DNA from: Corynebacterium urogenitale
GTDB lineage: Bacteria > Actinomycetota > Actinomycetes > Mycobacteriales > Mycobacteriaceae
Assembly (NCBI RefSeq): GCF_009026825.1
Contig: NZ_CP045032.1
Coordinates: forward strand, 868,001 to 932,000
Length of the DNA stretch: 64,000 nucleotides
Direction of reading: 5' to 3'
Positions 56,451 through 64,000 of this stretch are shown here, one piece after another (position 1 is the first letter of the stretch; every line of letters starts with the position of its first letter). Both the position numbers and the translations under genes were made by a program. The notes below the pieces were generated by a model. That model did no database searches, was not told where the DNA came from, and worked only from the letters and a program-made list of their open reading frames with translations.

Positions 56451-57158
56451 TTACGACAGATCGATGCGCATATCTGAGGCTGCGTTGGGCCGCATTTCCG
56501 ACTGATCGATCTCTAAGCCACCGCCGCTGAAGGTGGCTGTCACAGAGCCACCGTCTTCCTGCGGCGAGTAGTACTCCGCGCCGGGTGCCTTGAGATCAAA
56601 GGTCACCGTCGAATCGTCCGCCTGGTGCGGATTGTCCACGAGGTAGTACATCTCCGGCGCCGGGTTCTTGATGATCTTGCCTTGGTGGAAGTAGATCACC
56701 GTGGAGGTGGGGCTTTCCCAGGCGGCCACCTCGCGTTCATCGGCAAAGACGCCCTGGAGGTGCACAAAGCTGAGGGGAGCGCAGGGATCGTAGCCGTTGT
56801 CGACGATCTTGTAGCTGTAGGGATACGTCGTGTAGGAGGGGATCTTATCGGCATGTAGTCCGGAGGTTGCCAACGTGTTGTTCGCGCAATCATCCGCAGT
56901 GCCCGCCGGTGTGTCGTCGGAGTCGGTCTGTGCGCTGTCCGTTTCTGCACTGTCCGTCTGTGAACTTGACGCCACAGCGTCCCTGCTCGAGGTCGTGGCA
57001 GATCCACCGGGGTTGAACGTGGCTTCCATACCCTCTGTGCCTTTATCAGCGCACCCGGCGAGGACGAGCGCTGTTGCGCTGAGAACGGCCACGAGCGTGG
57101 CCACGGGGCGATTGTTCGAGTGACCACCTGAGGTGGAAAGGTAAAGGCGAGCGATCAT
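56451..57158 (-). CDS. LppP/LprE-like lipoprotein
   Basis: A 235-residue secreted lipoprotein. The signal peptide core VATLVAVLSATALV ends in the lipobox LAGC (cysteine near residue 36). A disordered Ser/Thr/Asp linker (about 48-90) leads to a domain with DNGYDPCAPLSFVHL, VIYFHQGKIIKNPAPEMYY and DSTVTFDLKAPGAEYY, which resembles the mycobacterial LppP/LprE family of unknown function. The cysteine in DPC and the one in DDCANN may form a disulphide. It is convergent with the NUDIX-LOG gene and ends 27 bp downstream of treZ start region on the same strand order. Confidence 0.62.
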   Translation of the reverse strand: MIARLYLSTSGGHSNNRPVATLVAVLSATALVLAGCADKGTEGMEATFNPGGSATTSSRDAVASSSQTDSAETDSAQTDSDDTPAGTADDCANNTLATSGLHADKIPSYTTYPYSYKIVDNGYDPCAPLSFVHLQGVFADEREVAAWESPTSTVIYFHQGKIIKNPAPEMYYLVDNPHQADDSTVTFDLKAPGAEYYSPQEDGGSVTATFSGGGLEIDQSEMRPNAASDMRIDLS

Positions 57159-57185
57159 AGCCCCATTATGATCGAACGGAGTGCG

Positions 57186-58859
57186 TCACTCCTCATCTGC
57201 CGGGGAGATCTCCACGCGATACCCCCACCCATCAAGCCCGCGAGCTGGGGCATCCGAGAGGTTCACGGTCACCGTGACCACCGACTCTGGCGCTTGGTAG
57301 GTGAGCTCGATCCAGCGCCCGCTGACGTCGTAATCCACATCCTTGGCCTCGGTTCGCTCGACGGTAAATGGCTCACCGGACAGTGGCTCGTCAGAGTGCC
57401 AGGCAATATCGACAAGCTCGGCATCATAGAGCTCGTATTTTTCCCGCAGTCTCAGTAGCTCTTTGTAGCCGGCGAGAACGCGGGCATGCTCGCCCTTGTC
57501 GCGTTCTTCCCACTTCAGCTTGGAATCAAGGAAAGTCTGTTCGTCGGCTGGATCCGGCACTTCCTGTGGATTCCACCCGGCGCGGGCGAACTCCCGCATG
57601 CGTCCCTCGCTAGTGAGGCGGTTGAGCTCTGGGTCCTCGTGATCCACGAAGAACGCGAAAGGCGTGGAGGCACCCCATTCCTCGCCTTGGAAGAGCATGA
57701 CGCTAAATGGGCTGGTGAGAACGAGAGCTGCCTTGGCAAGCTGCTGTTCTACGGTGAGGTTCATGCTCGGGCGGTCGCCAGCGGCTCGGTTGCCGGTCTG
57801 GTCGTGGGTGGTGGTGTAGGTGACGAACTGCGAATAGTCCGGATCCTCCAATGCTCGACCGTGGGTGCGGCCACGGAAACTGGAGAATCGACCATCGTGC
57901 CAGAACACGCGCTGGAAAGTTGTGGCCAGTACCTCGACCGTGCCGAAATCGCTGTAGTAGGCATGGTTTTCTCCAGAGACAGCGGTGTGAATTGCGTGGT
58001 GCACATCGTCATCCCACTGGGCCACTCCGAAGCGCTCGGTGAACTTCGGGTCGTTCTGGTCGGTTTCGGCGATGAGGTAACTCGGGGCGGCGGCATCGCG
58101 CATTTGCTCAATAATGCTCACAGCTCCCACATCGTCGAGGGCGTGAACAGCATCGAGTCGCAGGCCATCGATGCCGAACTCCTTCGTCCAGATCTCCACC
58201 GCATCCAGGATGTAGGCGCGAACCTCGTCCGATTGAGGCCCCTGGATGTTGACAACCTCACCCCAGCCGGTGGATCCACCGGACGTGTACGGTCCGAAAA
58301 CGCCCGTGTAGTTGCCGTCCGGGCCAAAGTGGTTGTAGACCACATCGAGGATCACGGCCATCCCCTTGGCGTGAGCTGCCTCAACGAAACGCAGCAGGGC
58401 ATCTGGGCCGCCGTACAACTCCGAGACTGCATGCCAGCTCACACCGTCATAGCCCCAGTTGCGCTTGCCGCCGAACGGCTGAATCGGCATGAGCTCGACA
58501 GCCGTGACACCAGTATCGACGAGATCATCAAGACGCTCGATCGCGGAGTCCAAGGTTCCCTCCGGCGTGAAGGTTCCCAGGTGCATCTCGTAGATCACCT
58601 CACCCTTCAGTGGACGCCCGAGAGGCTCTACCTTGCGGTCAGCTTCCCACACTTGGGACAGCCCGTGGATGCCATCCGGTTGGCGTCGAGATCGAGGATC
58701 GGGAAACACGGGCGAGCCATCCACGCTGAAGCCATAGCGTGCCCCCAACTCGCGCGGCAGGTCTGCGATGAACCAATCGCCCTCGCGCGTCATCGCGTGC
58801 CGCGCACCATCCAGTTCCAACTCAACGTTCTCGGCCTTAGGTGCCCACACACTAAACAT
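57186..58859 (-). CDS. treZ: Malto-oligosyltrehalose trehalohydrolase
   Basis: Releases trehalose from maltooligosyl trehalose made by TreY. A 557-residue GH13 enzyme with an N-terminal beta domain (MFSVWAPKAENVELELDG), the barrel motifs VYNHFGPDG and GLRLDAVHAL (nucleophile aspartate) and AETDQND region (acid), and a C-terminal beta domain. The TreY-TreZ route is a main source of trehalose in Corynebacterium, needed for trehalose mycolates and osmoprotection. treY lies 2.4 kb away on the same strand, separated by small genes on the opposite strand. The start at 58859 is divergent from yigZ. Confidence 0.93.
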   Translation of the reverse strand: MFSVWAPKAENVELELDGARHAMTREGDWFIADLPRELGARYGFSVDGSPVFPDPRSRRQPDGIHGLSQVWEADRKVEPLGRPLKGEVIYEMHLGTFTPEGTLDSAIERLDDLVDTGVTAVELMPIQPFGGKRNWGYDGVSWHAVSELYGGPDALLRFVEAAHAKGMAVILDVVYNHFGPDGNYTGVFGPYTSGGSTGWGEVVNIQGPQSDEVRAYILDAVEIWTKEFGIDGLRLDAVHALDDVGAVSIIEQMRDAAAPSYLIAETDQNDPKFTERFGVAQWDDDVHHAIHTAVSGENHAYYSDFGTVEVLATTFQRVFWHDGRFSSFRGRTHGRALEDPDYSQFVTYTTTHDQTGNRAAGDRPSMNLTVEQQLAKAALVLTSPFSVMLFQGEEWGASTPFAFFVDHEDPELNRLTSEGRMREFARAGWNPQEVPDPADEQTFLDSKLKWEERDKGEHARVLAGYKELLRLREKYELYDAELVDIAWHSDEPLSGEPFTVERTEAKDVDYDVSGRWIELTYQAPESVVTVTVNLSDAPARGLDGWGYRVEISPADEE

Positions 58860-58874
58860 GCACCCAAGCCTAAC

Positions 58875-58883
58875 TGCGATAAT
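58875..58883 (+). promoter_or_regulatory. Extended -10 promoter of yigZ
   Basis: TG (58875-58876), one base, then GATAAT (58878-58883) form an extended -10 element. Transcription would begin at the ATG (58890), giving a leaderless mRNA. It lies in the 30-bp gap between the divergent treZ and yigZ starts. Confidence 0.55.
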
Positions 58884-58889
58884 GAAACC

Positions 58890-59546
58890 ATGCCCGCGAA
58901 GTCAGTGAATCAGCCCAGCTATCTCCTCCCTGCCGATGACGAATGGGCGGCCGAAGTTGAGATTAAACGCTCCCACTTCATTGGCATCGCCAGACGAACC
59001 GCAACGGAGGAACAGGCGCGGGAGTTTATTGACGACGTGCGATCGCGGTATCCGGATGCTCGTCACCACTGCACTGCGTTCGTTGTGCACATGGATAATG
59101 CCCAGCCGATTGAACGCTCGAGCGATGATGGGGAACCAGCTGGCACGGCGGGTCAACCCATGCTGGAGGTCTTGCGTGGTTCCGAAATTCAAGACATTAC
59201 CGTGGTCGTGGTGCGCTACTTCGGGGGTGTGAAACTCGGCACGGGCGGATTGGTACGTGCCTACCAAGACACGACGAAGGCTGTGCTTGATGAGGTCGCC
59301 GTGGTGCGCCGGCGACCGCTCGAGCTCTATACAGTCAGCATTCCCCATGCGGACGCGGGCGCCGCCGAGTCCGACATTCGCCGGAGTGGCATCGAGGTAC
59401 TGAACGTGGATTATGCCGCTGAGGCCATCTTCACCCTGGCGGTAGAACCGGGGACGGACATCGATGGTGTGATCGCCCGTGTGACCAGCGGACGGGTGGA
59501 GCCGAAAGCTGCTGGCGAGCGGTGGGTCGATGGGGCAGTAAAATAG
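58890..59546 (+). CDS. yigZ: YigZ/IMPACT family protein
   Basis: A 218-residue protein of the IMPACT/YigZ family, with IKRSHFIGIARR, DARHHCTAFVVH, SDDGEPAGTAGQPML and VVVVRYFGGVKLGTGGLVRAY as hallmark blocks. Eukaryotic IMPACT binds GCN1 in translation control; bacterial YigZ has an N-terminal RNA-binding-like domain and a C-terminal ferredoxin-like domain but no proven function. The long antisense frame over treZ reads into it, but the true start is ATG 58890, placed by the promoter and the family start. The small membrane protein follows by 6 bp. Confidence 0.85.
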   Translation: MPAKSVNQPSYLLPADDEWAAEVEIKRSHFIGIARRTATEEQAREFIDDVRSRYPDARHHCTAFVVHMDNAQPIERSSDDGEPAGTAGQPMLEVLRGSEIQDITVVVVRYFGGVKLGTGGLVRAYQDTTKAVLDEVAVVRRRPLELYTVSIPHADAGAAESDIRRSGIEVLNVDYAAEAIFTLAVEPGTDIDGVIARVTSGRVEPKAAGERWVDGAVK

Positions 59547-59552
59547 GGGGTT

Positions 59553-59789
59553 ATGACTATGAGTAACCGTCCTAGCAATGATCCTGTGTCCAAGCGCAAG
59601 GCGGAAATGCGCAAGTACGCCAACATCGCCCGAGGTTCCCTCGCCGTCGGCGTGATCAGCCTGCTGGTTGGCCTGTTCCTGGTGAAGATTCCTGTGTTGG
59701 CAGCAGTGGTGCCGATCATCGCCGTGGTCGTTTTCTTTGCCGCGACGTGGAAGATTAAGGGCATCATCGAGCACCAGGACGAGTGGTAA
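59553..59789 (+). CDS. Small two-helix membrane protein
   Basis: A 78-residue protein with a polar, basic N-terminus (SKRKAEMRKYANIARGS) and two membrane helices (about 31-47 and 49-66), ending in a charged tail. ATG 59553 or ATG 59559 could be the start. No family is recognised. It is 6 bp after yigZ and followed by a hairpin, so the two probably form one unit. Confidence 0.55.
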   Translation: MTMSNRPSNDPVSKRKAEMRKYANIARGSLAVGVISLLVGLFLVKIPVLAAVVPIIAVVVFFAATWKIKGIIEHQDEW

Positions 59790-59790
59790 C

Positions 59791-59807
59791 CGGGGCATCA
59801 CGCCCCG
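59791..59807. terminator. GC hairpin after the small membrane protein gene
   Basis: CGGGGC (59791-59796), ATCAC, GCCCCG (59802-59807): a perfect 6-bp stem 1 bp after the stop codon. It probably closes the yigZ unit. Confidence 0.55.
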
Positions 59808-59847
59808 CATCGGGTGCGGTACAGCGCAGTCGGTATCCTGCTGAACT

Positions 59848-60216
59848 ATGAATGACAAAGCGGTGCGCATCGACGCTTGGGTTTGGGCGGTGCGCCTGTA
59901 TAAAACGCGCACCGCGGCAGCGGAGGCCGTTCGCGCTGGCCACGTGAAGCTCAACGGTGTGGCGGTCAAGCCCGCCCAGCATGTCGTCGTGGGGGACACG
60001 GTGCGTGCCTGGGTGCATCACCGTGAACACATCGTGGAGGTGGCTCAACTGCATTCGAAGCGCGTCGGACCCGCGATTGCGCGCGCAGCTTACGTCGACC
60101 ACTCGCCGCCGCCACCGTCGAAGGAGATCCTCGCGTCCATGCCTAAACGCGACCGGGGTGCGGGCCGGCCAACGAAGAAGGAACGACGCCAAATGGATCG
60201 CCTGATGGGGCGCTAG
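59848..60216 (+). CDS. S4-domain RNA-binding protein (Hsp15-like)
   Basis: A 122-residue protein. The S4 fold (RIDAWVWAVRLYKTRTAAAEAVRAGHVKLNGVAVKPAQ) occupies the first half; a basic C-terminal tail (KRDRGAGRPTKKERRQMDRLMGR) follows. This is the architecture of Hsp15/HslR, which binds free 50S subunits carrying nascent chains and helps to recycle them. TATCCT at 59834-59839 lies 8 nt before the ATG, consistent with a leaderless mRNA. It is convergent with relS. Confidence 0.83.
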   Translation: MNDKAVRIDAWVWAVRLYKTRTAAAEAVRAGHVKLNGVAVKPAQHVVVGDTVRAWVHHREHIVEVAQLHSKRVGPAIARAAYVDHSPPPPSKEILASMPKRDRGAGRPTKKERRQMDRLMGR

Positions 60217-60249
60217 TTGGTGAGAAAAGTGGCTGTCCTCTAGCGCGAT

Positions 60250-61287
60250 TTATAGGGTTTGCTGGCCGATCTTTTGCCAACGATTACCCAGGCGCCCTGG
60301 CCGAGAGCTCGTGTCGTCGCCGATGTGAACAGTCTTCTTAATGTGTTCACGGCCGAAGTGTAGGAGCAGCATGTCGTCGAGGAGACGTACTTGGCCTGGG
60401 GGATAGGGGTATTTGAAGGCATGTTGAACTGCAGCAATATTTTCAGTTGAGAGCAGCTCCGCCAATTGGGTGTTCGTCGTGATGTTGTGTGCGGCGAGCA
60501 TATCAACGGCGTACCCGTAGTAGGCCACCTTGGACAAGGGGTAGGTGTCGCCAAGAATATCGACGAGCAACCGCGGGAGCGTGGCTTCGTCGATCGGTCC
60601 TTGGTACTGATCCGCCTCCGGACATGACGCATCAATCGACTGAGCGATGAGGTCGAATTGCTGATCGGCGAGCTCGATTAGCCCTGCCGCCAGCGTGAAT
60701 GCGCGCTGCACCTGAGGGTCGGTCGAACCGGTGAGATTCTTGTATCGAATATCGTGCTCGAACTCCGCCCAGGCGTGCTGCAAGACAGTGCGCAGCTGAA
60801 TCTCCATTGGGATGTCGCCCAGTTGAGGCACGCGCACAATAACGTGGTGGGAGGCATAACCAAAGCCGCCGCGCCGGGCAGTCTCAGCTGCTTTATCCAT
60901 CACCCGTTCGACATCGAAGAGGTCCTCAATGACCTTGAGCAGTTGCGGGATCTCCGCGGAGTGATAGGTGATAACACGCACGCCAAGGAGGTCGTAGGCG
61001 CTGCTGACGTCCACGTAGTCCGGGTAATTCGGGTTCGCCAGCTTCGCCAAGAAACTCACGCGTTCCTTGATCCGTACGACAACCTGGTCGTAGGTAATAC
61101 CGGCATCGTTGAGAGAATCCTCAATGAGGGTCTTGACGTCCATGCAGACCGCCGGATGCTCACCGATCCATGTGTCGTATTGAGCCAGCACAGCAGCGGT
61201 ATCGATTGCTCGGTCAGTACGGTGGCCGTCGAGCAACGGTGCCTCAGGTGACTGGTGGTTGTGGGAACTGCGGGGATTGCTGTTCAT
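60250..61287 (-). CDS. relS: Small alarmone synthetase RelS
   Basis: A 345-residue single-domain (p)ppGpp synthetase lacking the hydrolase, TGS and ACT domains of long Rel. The synthetase landmarks are the ATP/GTP-binding R-x-K-x3-S (VRIKERVSFLAK), DLLGVRVITYH and EIQLRTVLQHAWAEFEHDIRYK. C. glutamicum has a RelS next to treY in the same order; some small alarmone synthetases of this group prefer GMP and make pGpp. About 130 residues follow the synthetase domain and may serve oligomerisation. It is 14 bp after treY on the same strand, so alarmone and trehalose synthesis genes are linked. Confidence 0.85.
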   Translation of the reverse strand: MNSNPRSSHNHQSPEAPLLDGHRTDRAIDTAAVLAQYDTWIGEHPAVCMDVKTLIEDSLNDAGITYDQVVVRIKERVSFLAKLANPNYPDYVDVSSAYDLLGVRVITYHSAEIPQLLKVIEDLFDVERVMDKAAETARRGGFGYASHHVIVRVPQLGDIPMEIQLRTVLQHAWAEFEHDIRYKNLTGSTDPQVQRAFTLAAGLIELADQQFDLIAQSIDASCPEADQYQGPIDEATLPRLLVDILGDTYPLSKVAYYGYAVDMLAAHNITTNTQLAELLSTENIAAVQHAFKYPYPPGQVRLLDDMLLLHFGREHIKKTVHIGDDTSSRPGRLGNRWQKIGQQTL

Positions 61288-61301
61288 AGTCTTTCCCTGG
61301 G

Positions 61302-63641
61302 CTACGCCAGTTTGGTCAGCAGAGCCTGGCCGCGCTCGGAGAACAAATCAGCTACCTTGACCTCGCCTTGCCACATTGCGCCACTGGCTAGCTGGTCCTC
61401 CCATAGACCCTCCGGCAGGGTTACTGTCGTGTTACCCCATCCGCCGGCGCGCTCCACGGTGATGGGGCGCCGGGTGACGAGGGTGATGACGTCCTCTCCT
61501 CGCATCATGCCGAGGACAGCCCTGTAGAGCTCGCCTCTGGCCATGACCGGCAAGTAGGAGGCCTCATCCAGTTCTTTCTGCGTGCGGACGTTCAGGGCCT
61601 TGACGATCATCGCGAGGCGTTCGTCATCATCGGTGCGAATATCCCCACGGCTGATGCGCTCCAGGGCTTCTTCACGCTCGTCGTAATCCACCCGGCGGCG
61701 ATTGTCCGGGTCGACGAGGGAATCAGTGAAGAACTCGGTGCCTTGGTAGATGTCGGGGATGCCCGGCGACATGAGCTGCAATAATTTCTTGGAGTTGGCA
61801 ATGACTTTGCCGCCCGCATCGATTTTTCGCACGAATTCGGTGATCGGCGCGGAATGAGTGTCGATGAGTTCATCGATCCACTCATGGATGGAGGATTCGA
61901 ATGCCTCGTTGTTATCGAACCATGTCGTGTGCACACCGGCCTCGCGCATTGCCTTTTCGGCATAGGAGTGCAGGCGGGCGCGTAGCTCGTCACTGACCTC
62001 GCCTTCTGCTGGCCACACTCCGACGATATTCTGCAGGAGGAAGTGACAGGTCATCCCATCCACATAGGGGACCGCTTCACAGAGATCGGCGAATTCCTCG
62101 TAGACCTCGGTGAATGCCGTGATGCGGGAACGCACATCTTCGCCGCGTTTCGTATCATGCGTCGTCAAGGCGGTCATAGCCCGAGGCCACAGCCGTGCAC
62201 GCTCGGCCTGCAGCATGTGGTACTCCGCTGGGGAGACGCCGAAGCGCCCAGGTGCGCCGCCAACCTCTTGCAAGCTCACCAGTCGGGAACCACGGTAGAA
62301 CGCGGTGTCCTCCACGCCCTTGGCCATCACAGCGCCGCACACCTGGGCGAAGCGCGTGTTGGCTTCACCGAAGGAGAGCAGTGCAGTGGAAATGAGGTCA
62401 AGGGCATCGGCTCGCTCAGGATGCGCGATCAGATGATGTGCGATGACGGTACTGGTGACGCGGGATAGGGATTGGTAATCGGCACGGTAGACGGGCATGG
62501 CGGCGATGAGTCCAACGAGTGTTTCCTCGAGAACGTCATCGGGGACATCGTCACCGGACGTGGACCAGTTATCGTTACGTACGGCGCGGGCTAGGCGCCG
62601 AACTTCCGCAGCCAGCTCGGAACGGGCAACCTCGGCCTTGAGTTCCTCCTCTGCCTTTTTGAAGGCAGCGCTATCCCACTTGGATCCCGTCCACTTCTCC
62701 GCTAAGGCATCCATGTGCTTCACTGCGGGGCGATTGACGAACACCCCATCGAACTCACGCAGCGCGTCGTAGCCCGTGGTGCCATCCACGTGGAGACGGG
62801 GATCCAGCGGCTCGGTGACGCCGAGGATCTTTTCCACCAGCAGCCAGCGATTCTCACCGATCAGGTTGCGCAGGGACTCCAGGTAGCCGAAAGGATCTGC
62901 GAGGCCATCCGGGTGGTCTACGCGCACACCATCAATGATGTCGGCGGCGATCAGCTGATTGAGAATACGGTGTGTGTGCTCGAAGACAATCGGATCTTCT
63001 TGTCGCAGGCCTGCCAGACCGTTGATGGAGAAGAACCGACGGTAGTTGATGATGCCGTCCCGCCAGTACATCAGGCGGTAATGCTGCTTGTCATGTACCT
63101 CTTGCGGGGTCCCATTTTCTGTCCCAGGAGCCAAGGGGAATTCGTGCTCGTAATAGCGCAGCACTCCGGCTTGTGCATCCACCTCTAGTGCCTCGACGTC
63201 CTCCTCGCTACCGAGGATGGGCAGGCCAAGGCGACCGCCCGCTCCGTTTTCCTCTGACCAATCGATGTCGAAGTATTCGGAGAATTCGGAATCCTGGCCG
63301 TGCTTGAGAACATCCCACCACCACGCGTTCAGCTTTGGCTCATCTACGCCCACGTGATTGGGAACGATGTCCACGAGTAGTTTGATGCCCGCCGCGTGGG
63401 CTGCCTCTGCGAGGGAGCGCAGTCCTTCGATACCCCCAAGCTCCGGGTTAATCGTTGTCGGGTCTGTGACGTCGTAGTTATGGGTTGAGGCTGCCGGTGC
63501 AGTCAGTACAGGGGAGAGGTAGAGATGGCTGACCCCCAATTTTGCGTAGTAATCGATGCGTGCTTCGGCATCCGCGAAGGTAAAGGCATCGTCTGGGCTG
63601 GAAGCAGGGCCTCGCAATTGCAAGCGGTAAGTGGCAGACAT
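61302..63641 (-). CDS. treY: Maltooligosyl trehalose synthase
   Basis: Converts the reducing end of malto-oligosaccharides from alpha-1,4 to alpha,alpha-1,1, giving maltooligosyl trehalose for TreZ. About 779 residues from ATG 63641. GH13 motifs are DIVPNHVGVD, GVRVDHPDGLADP (nucleophile) and WLLVEKILG (acid), with the TreY-specific GVEDTAFYRG and TTHDTKRGEDVRSR blocks. The chosen start gives MSATYRLQLRG, the usual opening, instead of the longer frame to 63704. It is 5 bp after the unknown partial gene and 14 bp before relS. Confidence 0.93.
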   Translation of the reverse strand: MSATYRLQLRGPASSPDDAFTFADAEARIDYYAKLGVSHLYLSPVLTAPAASTHNYDVTDPTTINPELGGIEGLRSLAEAAHAAGIKLLVDIVPNHVGVDEPKLNAWWWDVLKHGQDSEFSEYFDIDWSEENGAGGRLGLPILGSEEDVEALEVDAQAGVLRYYEHEFPLAPGTENGTPQEVHDKQHYRLMYWRDGIINYRRFFSINGLAGLRQEDPIVFEHTHRILNQLIAADIIDGVRVDHPDGLADPFGYLESLRNLIGENRWLLVEKILGVTEPLDPRLHVDGTTGYDALREFDGVFVNRPAVKHMDALAEKWTGSKWDSAAFKKAEEELKAEVARSELAAEVRRLARAVRNDNWSTSGDDVPDDVLEETLVGLIAAMPVYRADYQSLSRVTSTVIAHHLIAHPERADALDLISTALLSFGEANTRFAQVCGAVMAKGVEDTAFYRGSRLVSLQEVGGAPGRFGVSPAEYHMLQAERARLWPRAMTALTTHDTKRGEDVRSRITAFTEVYEEFADLCEAVPYVDGMTCHFLLQNIVGVWPAEGEVSDELRARLHSYAEKAMREAGVHTTWFDNNEAFESSIHEWIDELIDTHSAPITEFVRKIDAGGKVIANSKKLLQLMSPGIPDIYQGTEFFTDSLVDPDNRRRVDYDEREEALERISRGDIRTDDDERLAMIVKALNVRTQKELDEASYLPVMARGELYRAVLGMMRGEDVITLVTRRPITVERAGGWGNTTVTLPEGLWEDQLASGAMWQGEVKVADLFSERGQALLTKLA

Positions 63642-63646
63642 GCCTT

Positions 63647-64000
63647 CTACTTTAGGGGAAGCGCCATGCAGTAGCCCGCAGAAAGATCCATCGGCCCAAT
63701 CCACCCCTGACGAATGTCAGCGTGGGAGGCCGGACAAGCCAGGATTCGTCCCTGCTTGTAATACACCGCGGCGGATTCTCCCAATTGCAGCTCAAGTGCT
63801 TCGATGAGAATTGCAGCCAGACTAGGGTGCGTCAATAAGCTGCCGACCGGTAGCGCATGCTCGATGACCCGAACCTCCAGCCAGTCCTGATCCAATCGAC
63901 GGTATTCCAGCGCGGAGCCGTGCTCTTCATGGAGATGGCTGAGGCGCTGACGCATATGCCGGGCACGTTCGTGCCAGCGGACACTGGGTCGCCCTGGGCC
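63647..64000 (-). CDS. Unknown protein, C-terminal part
   Basis: The frame is open from the window edge (GPGRPSVRWHERARH) to the stop at 63647, so the gene starts outside. At least 117 residues; blocks such as EYRRLDQDWLEVRVIEHALPVG and SLAAILIEALELQLGESAAVYYKQGRI suggest a helical and beta mixed cytosolic domain, but I recognise no family. It precedes treY by 5 bp and is likely in the same operon as treY and relS. Confidence 0.5.
   Translation of the reverse strand, partial: GPGRPSVRWHERARHMRQRLSHLHEEHGSALEYRRLDQDWLEVRVIEHALPVGSLLTHPSLAAILIEALELQLGESAAVYYKQGRILACPASHADIRQGWIGPMDLSAGYCMALPLK

Noticed and set aside
57486-59546. Open frame of 686 codons on the plus strand running antisense through treZ into yigZ.
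   Set aside because: The first two thirds are the complement of treZ, whose protein motifs are clear. Only the part from ATG 58890, with its own promoter and the YigZ motifs, is a gene.

Overview
The window is a stretch of a high-G+C actinobacterial chromosome, almost certainly a Corynebacterium. The evidence is the complete division and cell wall (dcw) cluster in corynebacterial order (mraZ-rsmH-ftsL-ftsI-murE-murF-mraY-murD-ftsW-murG-murC-ftsQ-ftsZ-pgeF-yggS-sepF-yggT-divIVA), the mycolata-specific neighbours PknL, a Rv2175c-like PknL substrate and the lipoglycan mannosyltransferase MptA, a class II DAHP synthase, a DivIVA/Wag31 polar growth protein and the TreY/TreZ trehalose pathway. The species cannot be fixed from this sequence. 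No tRNA, rRNA, insertion sequence, prophage or true CRISPR array was seen; it reads as core chromosome with small lineage-specific inserts.

Region 1 (1-14448): the end of a GT4 glycosyltransferase (probably PimB'), glucokinase, a PlsC acyltransferase, an acyltransferase-3 membrane protein, an RNase AS-like exoribonuclease and AroG run rightward to a strong shared terminator. PknL runs leftward towards it. The PknL substrate homologue is divergent from pknL and overlaps mptA tail to tail. idsA, a CrtI-like desaturase and mptA form a leftward operon, linking prenyl diphosphate supply to polyprenyl-phosphate-dependent mannosylation. metF is divergent from idsA; a GNAT acetyltransferase follows.

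Region 2 (14449-37845): an SOS (LexA) box lies between the GNAT gene and an 18-codon ORF plus a HEPN-domain gene. Then come a DUF3040 membrane protein and an 855-bp intergenic region with an MtrA-like box and several TGGGG-N5-TGGGG modules that look like MraZ boxes. After it the dcw cluster runs without interruption to divIVA and a 55-residue membrane protein. It encodes peptidoglycan precursor synthesis, septal transglycosylation and transpeptidation, Z-ring assembly and polar growth.

Region 3 (37846-51739): an ileS T-box riboswitch with an AUC specifier, ileS, dinB, asparaginase, two lipoproteins, then lspA-rluD-(membrane protein)-rarD with overlapping ends. After a 379-bp palindrome- and repeat-containing gap come a leftward pair, an alanine racemase-fold PLP enzyme and an aldonolactone oxidase.

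Region 4 (51740-64000): dnaE1, a NUDIX-LOG fusion gene, an LppP/LprE-like lipoprotein, treZ, a YigZ/IMPACT protein, a small membrane protein, an S4 RNA-binding protein, and a leftward operon of an unknown partial gene, treY and the small alarmone synthetase gene relS.

Many genes here seem to be read from leaderless transcripts: an extended or plain -10 box sits 6-8 nt before the start codon of aroG, the PknL-substrate gene, metF, idsA, lspA, the PLP enzyme, dnaE1, yigZ and the S4 gene. I used this to choose several starts.
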